Shown: positions 52,947 through 61,390 of the stretch, in pieces | Position numbering within the stretch: the stretch's first letter is position 1 | Layout of the letters: each line of letters opens with the position of its first letter | Assembly: GCA_012513435.1 (NCBI GenBank) | Contig: JAAZCE010000018.1 | Location: 1 to 64,000, forward strand | From: Clostridiales bacterium | Lineage (GTDB): Bacteria; Bacillota; Clostridia; Peptostreptococcales; Anaerovoracaceae | DNA: 64,000 nucleotides | Direction: 5' to 3' | The notes under the pieces: model-generated | The model's database searches: none | The model's input: only the letters and a program-made list of their open reading frames with translations | What the model was told of the DNA's origin: nothing | Position numbers and translations under genes: made by a program

Positions 52947-54368
52947 TTATTTCAATGTAGGCTTCAGTTCTTCAACGGTCTTCTTAACCCACTGGATATC
53001 CTTCTTCGTTTCCTCGGCAAGATATGCATAGTCCGCATCTGTAGGCTCCATAGTATGTCTCTTTAGGTTACCCTTGATTAGAGACCTCTTCTGGTGGTCT
53101 AAGTCCATATCAGTTGTCTTGATAAGGGATGGGTGTGAAGGAATAATAACACTCTTGCCGGGAACCTCATCCTTAGGGTCTCCTATCCTTACTTCGATGC
53201 CGTTGTCCCTTGCAAATGAAAGCTGCGGCTGTAAATGCTTGCCCGCTCCCGTGTATTCCGTTTCCTGCACCACTATCATCTTATCCTGATCCAGCTCCTG
53301 AGCAAGTGCGAATGCAGCAGCCAGTGAGGTGTTTCCTGCAGGTCCCTTTTCCAAACCTTCAAGAGTTGCCAGACATTCTGTGATATAGAATACATCTCCC
53401 TGAGTAATAGTAACGTATCTGTCCATATATCTGAGAGGTCTTGCAGCTGAACGAGGAACATCGGAGTGGTCAGGATCTACTGCATAAGGAACGCCGAATC
53501 CCGTATGCCCAGTGGTGCATGATTTCTTATTAAACGCCTCATCGGAAGCCATGTGAAGTCCCGTAAGGTCGATGGAAGCGCCGATCACCTGAGTGTCCGT
53601 TGCCCCTGCCTTTATAAGTCCTCTAGCAGTTCCCGTAAGGTTGCCGCCTCCGGCATTTGTGCAGACAACAACGTCAGGATCCTTGCCGTACTGCTCTCTG
53701 AACTGCATGGAAATCTCATAGCCCAGGGTTTCAACTCCGGCTATGCCAAATGGCGTGTAAAGTGAAGCGTTGAAGTAGCCGGTTTCTTCAAGCAAAAGTA
53801 TGAACTTGTAAAAAAGTTCAGGTCCTACTGTAAGCTGAACTACTTCTGCTCCCAGTGCTTCGCACTTTCTTGCTTTCTCTATTATCTCTGGTTGCCCCAC
53901 TCCCTTGGAGTCGTAACATTCCTGAACGATAATACATTCAAGTCCTGCGATGGCCGCCTGGGAAGCTACTGCGGCTCCGTAGTTGCCCGATGTTGCGGCG
54001 ATAACGCCTTTGTAGCCCAGTCTCTTAGCATGGTAAACCGCGTTGGCGGCTCTCCTGGCCTTAAAGCTTCCCGAAGGATTGCAGGCTTCGTCCTTTATAA
54101 AGATCCTTGCGCCTTTTCCTTCCGGAGCGCAGGCTCTTGCAAGAGCAGTAAGGTTTTTTAGCTCCAGCACGGGTGTGTTTCCTACGTTTACTCCATACTG
54201 TATCTCCTGCATTTCTTCCAGGCTGTAGCCTGTTTCTCTCATCATCTTCTCGTAATCAAAGGCCATTGAGCCTGATTCAAACTGTGAATAGTCGATGGAA
54301 AGAGCCTTGTTCATTACTTCGTTTTTTCTCGCCATTACGCTATCGTAATCCTGAGGTAACCTTGCCAT
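52947..54368 (-). CDS. ortB: 2-amino-4-ketopentanoate thiolase, beta subunit
   Basis: PLP-dependent thiolytic cleavage of 2-amino-4-ketopentanoate with CoA, giving alanine and acetyl-CoA. 473 residues, fold type II PLP enzyme related to threonine synthase. PLP lysine in NPSGSFKARRA (about 104-114); phosphate-binding NAGGGNLTG; substrate segment ATSGNYGAAVASQ. The ATG overlaps the stop of ortA by one base. Acts with OrtA. Confidence 0.95.
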   Translation of the reverse strand: MARLPQDYDSVMARKNEVMNKALSIDYSQFESGSMAFDYEKMMRETGYSLEEMQEIQYGVNVGNTPVLELKNLTALARACAPEGKGARIFIKDEACNPSGSFKARRAANAVYHAKRLGYKGVIAATSGNYGAAVASQAAIAGLECIIVQECYDSKGVGQPEIIEKARKCEALGAEVVQLTVGPELFYKFILLLEETGYFNASLYTPFGIAGVETLGYEISMQFREQYGKDPDVVVCTNAGGGNLTGTARGLIKAGATDTQVIGASIDLTGLHMASDEAFNKKSCTTGHTGFGVPYAVDPDHSDVPRSAARPLRYMDRYVTITQGDVFYITECLATLEGLEKGPAGNTSLAAAFALAQELDQDKMIVVQETEYTGAGKHLQPQLSFARDNGIEVRIGDPKDEVPGKSVIIPSHPSLIKTTDMDLDHQKRSLIKGNLKRHTMEPTDADYAYLAEETKKDIQWVKKTVEELKPTLK

Positions 54369-54667
54369 TATTTCTCACCTCCAAATACGATTTCTCGAAC
54401 CTGCTTATCTATTACAAGCAGTTCAGGTATACATTTTCCGTAATCGTGGTCGTAAGCAGGATTAACTTCAATCAAAGTTCCTGTTTCATGTCTTCCGTTT
54501 ACAGATTCTATCTCGACTTCGTCGCCGATTTGGGCTTCTGCTAATAGATATCCTTTAGTCCACATTTCCAAAGGCACCTTCTGAGTGTCAGCAGGAAGCT
54601 TTCCGGTTCTCTCAGCCGCCTCTAAAATGACTTTATGGATTCTTACCCATTCGCCTTTTTTAACCAT
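54368..54667 (-). CDS. ortA: 2-amino-4-ketopentanoate thiolase, alpha subunit
   Basis: 99-residue small subunit starting MVKKGEWVRIHKVILEAAER, with LPADTQKVPLEMWTKGYLLA and an all-beta C-terminal half. Size and position between ord and ortB are as in other ornithine fermenters. Required with OrtB for the thiolase reaction. Confidence 0.93.
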   Translation of the reverse strand: MVKKGEWVRIHKVILEAAERTGKLPADTQKVPLEMWTKGYLLAEAQIGDEVEIESVNGRHETGTLIEVNPAYDHDYGKCIPELLVIDKQVREIVFGGEK

Positions 54668-54721
54668 TATCTTACTCTCCTATCTCTACTTTGAAATACT
54701 GTTTTAAGGTGCTGCATTTCC

Positions 54722-55780
54722 CTACTTAGCGATTTTCTTATCAGGATTGATTCTTTCTCTAATGTCGCCCATCAATGCCCTAGGAATAGGCAGTGAAATC
54801 ATAGTGTGAAGACCGGCTTCTGCATTGATAATCTGAGGTATCATGTTAACGCACATTGCTATAGTTCCCAGACCGCCTTCAACCTCCGGGCTGTTTACCA
54901 TGTTTACGGAAGGAGTTCCCTTTATTATTACATAGTCGCCTGTCTGAACGCCAACCTGCTCAGGTTCGATCTGTTGAGGATGTTCCATCCTGATTTCCAT
55001 ACCATTGTCCAGTGTAGCATCAGCTTCCATTGCAACGCCTGCACATGAGCCAGCTGCTGCGAATCCATAAGGGGACTTTCTGTCAACGTCAGTTGCAATA
55101 GGGTTCATGTCCTGTGAGAACTTGTTAACCTTGAGGCCAAGACCCTCTGCCATCATACCAACGGATTCTGCAAAGCCTACGTGCCCTGACATCGTATTGT
55201 TAGCTTTTCTTTCCTTGAATTGGTCTACACTGATACCAATTCCCTGTTCTTCCATTACTGCGGGACCGAAAGGTGAAAGTGAGTTAACTCTCTTTGAAAG
55301 GATATGCTCTACGTCTACCATGCAGCCTGTCATTACGAGAACCAACAGGTCCATGATATGTCCAGGGTTGATACCTGTTCCCAAAAGAGATACGCCATTG
55401 GCCTTTGCAATCTTGTCAAGCTCTTCAGCTAAATCAGGATTCTGAGCTGCAGGGTATGCCATTTCTTCTGCAGAAGTAATGCAGTTGATGCCCTGTTCCA
55501 TTATGAACTTCATCCTTGGGAATGCATTCTTCGTGAATGAATCTGTGCAAAGAAGAACTACATCAGCAGCACCCGGCTTGATAACATCTTCTGCAGCCTG
55601 AATAATAACATCTTCTCTATCGCCTTTTTCTGTCTTGATGTAGTCATACATTGATGTCCCAATTTTCTTACCTCTTCCGGCTACCCCTACAATGTCAACG
55701 CCCTTCTTAGTCAAAAGCATATCAGCCATTCCGCCGCCCATGGCGCCGAGTCCCCAAATAATAACCTTTACGTTTTTCAT
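54722..55780 (-). CDS. ord: 2,4-diaminopentanoate dehydrogenase
   Basis: Oxidative deamination of (2R,4S)-2,4-diaminopentanoate to 2-amino-4-ketopentanoate. 352 residues; N-terminal Rossmann fold VIIWGLGAMGGGMADML (GxGxxG), DapB-like C-terminal domain with LGTGINPGHIMDLL and GHVGFAESVGMM. The ATG at 55780 is preferred because AAGGAGAA lies seven bases upstream. First gene of the operon, about 55 bases after the predicted sigma-54 start site. Confidence 0.95.
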   Translation of the reverse strand: MKNVKVIIWGLGAMGGGMADMLLTKKGVDIVGVAGRGKKIGTSMYDYIKTEKGDREDVIIQAAEDVIKPGAADVVLLCTDSFTKNAFPRMKFIMEQGINCITSAEEMAYPAAQNPDLAEELDKIAKANGVSLLGTGINPGHIMDLLVLVMTGCMVDVEHILSKRVNSLSPFGPAVMEEQGIGISVDQFKERKANNTMSGHVGFAESVGMMAEGLGLKVNKFSQDMNPIATDVDRKSPYGFAAAGSCAGVAMEADATLDNGMEIRMEHPQQIEPEQVGVQTGDYVIIKGTPSVNMVNSPEVEGGLGTIAMCVNMIPQIINAEAGLHTMISLPIPRALMGDIRERINPDKKIAK

Positions 55781-55847
55781 CTTTGTTCTCCTTTTCATCA
55801 TTAAAATTTAAATTTTATTAACAGAATATATCTATGCTATGTTAAAA

Positions 55848-55863
55848 AGCAATTACTGTGCCA
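55848..55863 (-). promoter_or_regulatory. Sigma-54 (-24/-12) promoter of the ornithine operon
   Basis: Minus strand TGGCACAGTAATTGCT: TGGCAC, five bases, TTGCT, matching the RpoN consensus at every key position. It lies about 70 bases before ord, and the next gene upstream encodes a sigma-54 activator. Confidence 0.9.
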
Positions 55864-55980
55864 AGAGCTTGCACTTTTTTTGTATTTATAGTGCCACCGT
55901 AATTACGTTGAAATTTAGCGATTTATACCCTTTAGCTTGTCCAAATATTTTGACTTTATGTCTCTTTTTTACCATTTTAA

Positions 55981-56025
55981 TGCAAAAAAAATTGCACAGC
56001 GCATGCAAATATATTTGCATGCGCT
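55981..56025. promoter_or_regulatory. Tandem upstream activating sites for the sigma-54 activator
   Basis: TGCAAAAAAAATTGCA (55981-55996) and TGCAAATATATTTGCA (56004-56019), centres 23 bp apart; the second is the core of a 28-bp perfect palindrome (55998-56025, outer arms AGCGCATG/CATGCGCT). They are about 150-175 bp upstream of the expected start site, the normal enhancer distance. A role as terminator of the regulator gene is less likely since no T-run follows. Confidence 0.75.
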
Positions 56026-56050
56026 ATAACCTTCCTTTATTAGCGGTCTC

Positions 56051-57460
56051 TTAAAGGTCGTATTTCTTTATCTTGTACTGCAAGTTCTGACGCAGCATTC
56101 CCAGTTCTTTAGCCGTCTTGGAAACGTTTCCTTCGTTGTCCAGAAGATGCCTTCTTATGACCGTTTTTTCGATTCTCTCCATGTATTGCGAAAGGCTTGA
56201 CTCATTTTCGTGAAAATCCGATATCCGTTGAGGCGGCTGGTGATATCCGCTGCCGGTATTAACATCCTTCTCGTTTAAAACGTGTTCGTTATCCGCCAGA
56301 GAAACAGCCGACATAATAATGTTTTCCAACTCTCGGACATTACCGGGATAGTCGTACTCATCCAGCTTTTTAAGAGCCCTGTCGGATATCATCCAAAGTT
56401 CCTTGCCATACCTGACGTTATGATTCTTGAGAAAAATCTCTGCCAAAAGGGGAATATCTTCCTTTCTTTCCCTTAGAGGCGGTATGTTTATATTGACTAT
56501 GTTCAGTCTGTAATAAAGGTCCTTTCTCAAGGTTCCTCTTTCTATGAGTTTTTCAGGCCTCTCGTTTACGGTTGCTATTATCCTTACGTCCACAGGTATA
56601 TCGCTGCTGCCGCCTACGCGCCTTATGTAATCCTCTTGCAGCACTCGCAGCAGTTTGCTCTGCAGTTCATAAGGCATAGCGCTTATCTCATCCAGAAGCA
56701 ATGTGCCGCCGTTGGCCTGCTCGAAAAGTCCCGCCCTGTCAACGGCTCCCGTAAAGCCTCCCTTTGACGTTCCGAATAGTATTCCTTCAAGGAGAGCTGC
56801 CGGCAATGCTGCACAGTTTTGAGCAAGAAATGGGTTGTTCTTTCTGCTGCCGTCGTAGTGTATGCTCTGAGCAAAAAGCTCCTTACCCGTTCCCGTTTCT
56901 CCGTATATGAAGACCGACGCGTCCGTACCGGATGCTTTCCTTGCAATCCCTATAGCCTTTGCAAACTCAGAGGTTGTCCCTATAAGGCTATCGAAGGTGT
57001 ATCGCTTTATTGCAGGCTTTAGTTCCTTCTTAGAATCAACCTTTCCTGCCGATACCAGACTCTCCTCTTGAAGTCCCAGTATAGTATCGCTCATGTTCTT
57101 AATCTCTGTAATGTCCTTAGCCACCTCAATGGCTGCTATTATTTTACCGTCAACCTCTACAGGCACCGTACTGTTGACTGTAGTAATCGCCTTACCGTAG
57201 ACATTAAGGTATGTCTGTGGTTCCGAGGCGGATGCCTCTCCCTTTGCCAAGGCTCTGTAAAGGGTACTCTCCTCCTGGGGTATATGTGGAAAGACTTCTC
57301 TGAAGGGCTTCCCCAAAACGTCCTCCACGCTTATTTTCTCCAGCCTGGCCATGGCATCATTGTATACGATAGTCCTTCCTTCCGCATCAACGATATGGAT
57401 AGCTTCACCCAGCACTTCTGACGTCTTCTGGAGTATGGCTAAATATTCCTTCGCTTTCAT
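56051..57460 (-). CDS. PAS-domain sigma-54-dependent activator of the ornithine operon
   Basis: 469 residues. PAS domain (about 5-120; IHIVDAEGRTIVYNDAMARL), AAA+ domain (about 150-390): Walker A GETGTGKE, sigma-54 contact loop GGFTGA (usual GAFTGA; the first Ala is Gly), Walker B GGTLLLDEI, LYYRLNIVNINIPPLRER. Fis-type helix-turn-helix at the end (EGNVSKTAKELGMLRQNLQY). It belongs to the RocR/PrdR-like activators of amino-acid catabolism. Encoded directly upstream of ord on the same strand, with the enhancer sites lying between; a third copy of the site lies upstream of this gene, suggesting autoregulation. The effector is presumably ornithine (inference). Confidence 0.9.
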   Translation of the reverse strand: MKAKEYLAILQKTSEVLGEAIHIVDAEGRTIVYNDAMARLEKISVEDVLGKPFREVFPHIPQEESTLYRALAKGEASASEPQTYLNVYGKAITTVNSTVPVEVDGKIIAAIEVAKDITEIKNMSDTILGLQEESLVSAGKVDSKKELKPAIKRYTFDSLIGTTSEFAKAIGIARKASGTDASVFIYGETGTGKELFAQSIHYDGSRKNNPFLAQNCAALPAALLEGILFGTSKGGFTGAVDRAGLFEQANGGTLLLDEISAMPYELQSKLLRVLQEDYIRRVGGSSDIPVDVRIIATVNERPEKLIERGTLRKDLYYRLNIVNINIPPLRERKEDIPLLAEIFLKNHNVRYGKELWMISDRALKKLDEYDYPGNVRELENIIMSAVSLADNEHVLNEKDVNTGSGYHQPPQRISDFHENESSLSQYMERIEKTVIRRHLLDNEGNVSKTAKELGMLRQNLQYKIKKYDL

Positions 57461-57535
57461 TCCCGCTCCTTCACCCTCTCACCTTAAAAGCCACAAACTT
57501 CAACTATAAGAAGTATACCATGAGTTGGGACCCAC

Positions 57536-57551
57536 TGCAAATTTTTTTGCA
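57536..57551. promoter_or_regulatory. Third copy of the TGCAA-N6-TTGCA site
   Basis: TGCAAATTTTTTTGCA, 16 bp like the two sites upstream of ord, located about 75 bases ahead of the activator gene start. Probably bound by the activator itself. Confidence 0.5.
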
Positions 57552-57598
57552 CGACTCCTAGGCGAAAATTTTGGATGCAAAATACATATCGACAAACA

Positions 57599-57628
57599 TT
57601 GACATGTTTTTTGCTCATACTGTATACT
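57599..57628 (+). promoter_or_regulatory. Promoter of the ArsR-family gene
   Basis: TTGACA (57599-57604), 18 bp, TATACT (57623-57628), with TG directly before the -10. Confidence 0.7.
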
Positions 57629-57663
57629 GTTATTTATGAAGAAATTAAAGGAGACTGATATTT

Positions 57664-57987
57664 ATGAGACTTAGAAAAGAAATCGATGAAATGCAGGAGC
57701 AGGATATTTTACTCATTGCCAAAATATCCGATGCCTTGGCTCACCCCGTAAGAATAAAGATATTCAGATACATAATGGCACAGAACAAAGCCCGCACCAA
57801 GGTGTGCAACAAGGACCTGGTTAATTACTTCGACTACTCTCAGGCTACTATCTCCCAGCACGTGAAAAAACTCAGCGATGCAGAGCTGGTTCAGGTGCAG
57901 AAGGAGGACAGATATTCGTATTATTACGTTCACCTTGGCACCTTAAACGATTACCTAGTTGCCACCAAGAAATTTGAGGATATGTAG
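57664..57987 (+). CDS. ArsR-family winged-helix regulator
   Basis: 107 residues. Winged helix: ISDALAHPVRIKIFRYIM, NKDLVNYFDYSQATISQHVK (recognition helix), VQVQKEDRYSYYYVHL (wing). No clear metal-binding Cys pair (one Cys, in KVCNKDL), so the signal may not be a metal. GGAGA precedes the ATG. It is divergent from the sigma-54 activator and its end overlaps the convergent phosphoesterase by 33 bases. Target unknown. Confidence 0.88.
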   Translation: MRLRKEIDEMQEQDILLIAKISDALAHPVRIKIFRYIMAQNKARTKVCNKDLVNYFDYSQATISQHVKKLSDAELVQVQKEDRYSYYYVHLGTLNDYLVATKKFEDM

Positions 57988-59256
57988 GAAAGAGCTTTTT
58001 TTGATAAGGGCCTCATCGACGATGCGGCCTTTTTTATTGCAGGCGCTTATCTTCAGCCCTCTCAAATCGACCTCTATCATCTGATAACCTGCGCCCTCTG
58101 CGTATACGCAGTCCACATAAAAGGGCTTGTTTCTGCCGTCATAAAACCTGCTGCTCCGCACGCCCGAATTCCCCATGAGATAGACTATGCCGTTTATGGG
58201 TCTGGTCCTCATGTAAAGATGCTGGTGCCCGCTGAGGACTAAATCCACACGATACTTTTCCAGCAGGGGTACCCACCATTTTCTTAAATCCTCCGACACT
58301 TCCTTATCGCTGTGCATTCCATAGGGTGGATGATGGATAACGGCTATATTCCACAGCTTAGGGCTTTCGTTTAATGTCTTTGTCAGCCACCTATTTATAC
58401 TCTTTCTCTGACTGTTCCACCTAGCTTCTCCCAGCTTGCCTTTTCTGGCATCGGTAAAAAAGGAGCTGTCCAGAACTAAAACCCTGCATGAGCCATAATC
58501 GAAGAAGTAAAACTCCTCTTTCAGCCCCTTAGGACCGTTGCCAGGAGATGCAAAGATTTTTCTGTATGTGACGTTGGAATGAACGCCCTCATGATTTCCC
58601 GCCGCCGTCATTACAGGCAGGCTGTCAAATACGCCACAGTTATTGAGAAATCTTTCCCACTGGGAAAGATCCGTAGGAACATTTACCATATCTCCCCCAA
58701 ACATGGCAAAATCACAATCCTCGGGACAGGCTTCTTTAATCATTTGCTCCCAATAAGGCACCTCCCCCTCAAGCTGAACATCTCCAAAAAAGAGAAAACG
58801 AGTTTTATTTCCAGAGTTCCTTTTTTCAATAAATCTTGGCCTGTCAAATGCCACCCCGTCTCCTATTTCATAAAAGCATCTTCCGGTGTTCTCCACTTTG
58901 ACCGAATACCTGTAATATTTGCTTCCGAGTATATGCTTTTTATCAGCCTTAATGATTTTTGCCTGAGGCAAATCTTTCTGTTCATCTGCATATCTGAGGT
59001 ATGCCGGACCGCCCCTGTTTCCCTTCCAGCTTATGAATACAGTCGATGGCTCCTGACCCAGGGAAATAAGTATCTGACGATGCGGCGTGACAGTTACCTT
59101 CGATCTGGTTGTTGTCGCAGGCTGTAAATATTTCGTCGGCTGCAGGGTTTCCTCAGGCAATAAGGCTGCCGAAAGCAAGGCGACCACCGCCAAAGTTGCT
59201 GCAAGCAGCAGCACTACCACCGGCAGTACCGGACTAGGTTTGCGAATTCTTCCCAT
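57955..59256 (-). CDS. Calcineurin-like metallophosphoesterase, membrane-anchored
   Basis: 433 residues: signal anchor (about 9-30), a fibronectin-like N-terminal domain of the purple acid phosphatase kind (ISLGQEPSTVFISWKGNRGG), then the metallophosphoesterase domain with GDVQ, GGDMVN, AGNHEG, HHPPYG and SGHQHLYMR as metal ligands. Extracytoplasmic phosphatase or nucleotidase; substrate unknown. The ATG at 59256 is preferred for its GGAGGG. The 3' end contains the terminator of the convergent ArsR gene. Confidence 0.88.
   Translation of the reverse strand: MGRIRKPSPVLPVVVLLLAATLAVVALLSAALLPEETLQPTKYLQPATTTRSKVTVTPHRQILISLGQEPSTVFISWKGNRGGPAYLRYADEQKDLPQAKIIKADKKHILGSKYYRYSVKVENTGRCFYEIGDGVAFDRPRFIEKRNSGNKTRFLFFGDVQLEGEVPYWEQMIKEACPEDCDFAMFGGDMVNVPTDLSQWERFLNNCGVFDSLPVMTAAGNHEGVHSNVTYRKIFASPGNGPKGLKEEFYFFDYGSCRVLVLDSSFFTDARKGKLGEARWNSQRKSINRWLTKTLNESPKLWNIAVIHHPPYGMHSDKEVSEDLRKWWVPLLEKYRVDLVLSGHQHLYMRTRPINGIVYLMGNSGVRSSRFYDGRNKPFYVDCVYAEGAGYQMIEVDLRGLKISACNKKGRIVDEALIKKSSFLHILKFLGGN
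58006..58036 (+). terminator. Terminator of the ArsR-family gene inside the phosphoesterase 3' end
   Basis: AAGG-CC-CATC pairs with GATG-GG-CCTT with small bulges, followed by six T on the plus strand. Confidence 0.65.
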
Positions 59257-59318
59257 TAAAAAACCCTCCGCTATAATCATATACGCAGAAGGCTCTTTTA
59301 TTATCTCATTTAATATTA

Positions 59319-59870
59319 TTATCTTATTTCATCTATTCCCATATTGGCCAGCTTGTCCGCCCTGTTGTTCTTCTCCGTAATATACATGAAATCCTCGTAG
59401 GAAAATTCATTTCCGTTCCACAGGAGGAATTTCTCGTAGAGCTTGTCAAATTCCATGCTTTTGCTGCTCAAGTTGACATGGCCCTTGACGCGATAAAAGG
59501 TTATGTGGTGACGCTGAAGGTAGGGCAGAAGCTCATTCCACAGGTCCTGATTTTCCACAGGCTTCTTTGCCGATGTCTTCCAGCCGTTTTTCTGCCAGTT
59601 TTCGTACCATTTTTTCCTGAAGCAGTCCATAAGATAGCTGCTATCGGAAAAAACCTCTATGGTCTGGCTCTCTTTTTTTATGGCTCTGAAGGCTTCCAGA
59701 AGCGCCGTCATCTCCATCCTGTTGTTGGTGGTATTGCTTTCGCTTCCGTAAATCTCCTTGCTGTGTCCCGCGAATTCAAGTATGGCTCCCCAGCCTCCCA
59801 GATTTTCCTCGCTCTGGTTACCGGAGCACCCTCCATCGGTATATATTCTCAAAACCTTGTAGTTTTTCAT
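59319..59870 (-). CDS. rnhA: Ribonuclease H type 1
   Basis: Degrades RNA in RNA-DNA hybrids. 183 residues; catalytic acids in IYTDGGCSGN (Asp), NNRMEMTALLEAF (Glu), VFSDSSYLMDC (Asp) and NNRADKLAN (Asp). The insertion before the last motif (SKSMEFDKLYEKFLLWNG) makes it longer than E. coli RNase HI (155). The ATG at 59870 overlaps the stop of an eight-codon upstream reading frame. Confidence 0.93.
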   Translation of the reverse strand: MKNYKVLRIYTDGGCSGNQSEENLGGWGAILEFAGHSKEIYGSESNTTNNRMEMTALLEAFRAIKKESQTIEVFSDSSYLMDCFRKKWYENWQKNGWKTSAKKPVENQDLWNELLPYLQRHHITFYRVKGHVNLSSKSMEFDKLYEKFLLWNGNEFSYEDFMYITEKNNRADKLANMGIDEIR

Positions 59871-59893
59871 TCAAAAATCCCCGCAGTTTTCAT
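59867..59893 (-). CDS. Eight-codon upstream reading frame coupled to rnhA
   Basis: GGAGAATTTTGAATG starts a frame MKTAGIFE whose TGA overlaps the rnhA ATG (ATGA). The sequence around its start is a near duplicate of that around the rnhA start. It may raise or tune rnhA translation by coupling; a chance duplication is the alternative. Confidence 0.3.
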   Translation of the reverse strand: MKTAGIFE

Positions 59894-59952
59894 TCAAAAT
59901 TCTCCGCCTTTACTTTTCTTTTGCCAGTATAACAGAAAGGCTGATTAAAAGC

Positions 59953-59987
59953 AAAAAAATAGACCCACAGCAAATTCCACGGGTCTA
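59953..59987 (-). terminator. Terminator of cspA
   Basis: Minus strand: TAGACCC and GGGTCTA stem with a partly paired interior, followed by seven T. Confidence 0.85.
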
Positions 59988-60001
59988 CTCTTTACTTTTG
60001 A

Positions 60002-60214
60002 TTATGCTCTGCTAACATTGACAGCGCGCATTTTCTTGCTGTCTCTTGGGTCTGCTTCTACATCAAATGTAACCTTTTCGCCTTCGCGAAGAGTTTTAAA
60101 GCCGTCTCCTGAGATTGATGAGAAATGTACGAACACGTCATCTCCACCATCGTCATTGCTGATAAATCCATAACCTTTTGATTCGTTGAACCACTTAACA
60201 GTTCCATTGTACAT
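60002..60214 (-). CDS. Cold shock protein (CspA family)
   Basis: 70-residue single-stranded nucleic acid-binding beta-barrel: RNP1 KGYGFI and RNP2 VFVHF are both present ([26 protein letters not shown]). RNA chaperone and antiterminator. AAGGAGGT precedes the ATG. Monocistronic, with a long AT-rich upstream region (60215-60444) that probably includes promoter and 5' leader; I could not define a structure there. Confidence 0.96.
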   Translation of the reverse strand: MYNGTVKWFNESKGYGFISNDDGGDDVFVHFSSISGDGFKTLREGEKVTFDVEADPRDSKKMRAVNVSRA

Positions 60215-60444
60215 ATTAAAGTACCTCCTTAAATTTCATTATTCATAATCGTACACATAAAAAACCGCGCGTTATCATCAAACAGTAAAATGATTAACGT
60301 ACGGAATCAAATCTTACTTTCAGAACACACTATTAATATAGGCTATTTTCGGAAGAAAATCAAGTCTTAAACGCAAATTTTCTCCTAAAATTTTTAATTT
60401 TTTGTTATTTTAGGATTATTTTCCGGTTTTCGGGCAAGAAAATT

Positions 60445-60474
60445 AAAAAAGGAAGCCTAAAAAGGCTTCCTTTT
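60445..60474 (-). terminator. Terminator of the cob-cysK transcript
   Basis: GGAAGCC (60451-60457) pairs with GGCTTCC (60464-60470); six T follow on the minus strand. It starts right at the cysK stop codon. Confidence 0.9.
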
Positions 60475-61390
60475 AAAACACGCTTAAATATCTCTCCCCT
60501 GTATCAGGCAGTATGACAACTATGCGCTTTCCTGCATTTTCCCTGCGGGCGGCGACTTGTCCTGCACCGTAAACCGCAGCTCCTGAAGACACTCCTGCCA
60601 GAAGTCCCTCCGTAGCGGCCAGCTTCTTCATAGCCTTCAAGGCCTCCTCATCCGTTACGGTGATTATCTCATCAATTATATCTCTATTGAGAACAGCCGG
60701 AATAAAATTGGCTCCGATTCCCTGTATCTTATGCGGCCCTGCTTTTCCCTGAGACAGTAGCGGCGATGCTGCAGGCTCAATGGCAATTGTCTTCAAATCA
60801 GGATTTCTTTCCTTCAGATATTTGCCCACTCCCGAAACGGTGCCTCCGGTGCCAAAGGTAGCAACCAATATATCCACCTGTCCGTCGGTATCCTTCCATA
60901 TTTCCGGCCCTGTGGTCTTATAGTGCGCCATAGGGTTATTAGGATTGTCAAACTGCCCTGCGATGATGCTTCCCGGAAGGGACTCGGCCAGCTCCTCGGC
61001 TTTTTCCACACTGCCTTGCATTCCCTTGGCCTTGTCGGTGAGAACAAGCTGGGCACCAAGGGCCTGCAAAAGCAGACGTCTCTCTATGCTCATGCTCTCA
61101 GGCATTACCATTATAGCCTTATATCCTTGGGCCGCTGCCGTCATGGCTATGCCTACACCTGTGTTTCCGCTAGTTGGTTCGATAATAGTTCCGCCCGGCT
61201 TCAGCCTTCCTTCGGCTACAGCCTCTTTTATCATGTTGTAGCCCACCCTGTCCTTAATGCTGCCTGCGGGATTAAAGGCCTCCACCTTTGCCACTATTTC
61301 AGCCACAGCGCCGAATTCCTTCTCCATCTTGTTTAAGCGCAAAAGCGGTGTTCCCCCAATCAGCTCTGTAATTGTGTCTTTGATATTCAT
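60473..61390 (-). CDS. cysK: Cysteine synthase (O-acetylserine sulfhydrylase)
   Basis: Makes cysteine from O-acetylserine and sulfide, PLP-dependent. 305 residues. PLP Lys in NPAGSIKDRVGYNM (about 35-48), EPTSGNTGVGIAM (about 69-81), phosphate loop GTGGTVSG and SSGAAV near the C-terminus. Its ATG overlaps the cobC stop (TAATG), so it is the last gene of the cobalamin operon, an unusual but not unique linkage. Confidence 0.95.
   Translation of the reverse strand: MNIKDTITELIGGTPLLRLNKMEKEFGAVAEIVAKVEAFNPAGSIKDRVGYNMIKEAVAEGRLKPGGTIIEPTSGNTGVGIAMTAAAQGYKAIMVMPESMSIERRLLLQALGAQLVLTDKAKGMQGSVEKAEELAESLPGSIIAGQFDNPNNPMAHYKTTGPEIWKDTDGQVDILVATFGTGGTVSGVGKYLKERNPDLKTIAIEPAASPLLSQGKAGPHKIQGIGANFIPAVLNRDIIDEIITVTDEEALKAMKKLAATEGLLAGVSSGAAVYGAGQVAARRENAGKRIVVILPDTGERYLSVF

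Noticed and set aside
55998-56025. The 28-bp palindrome as terminator of the sigma-54 activator gene
   Set aside because: No T-run follows on the minus strand, while the core repeats the TGCAA-N6-TTGCA site found twice more near this regulator; enhancer function explains it better.
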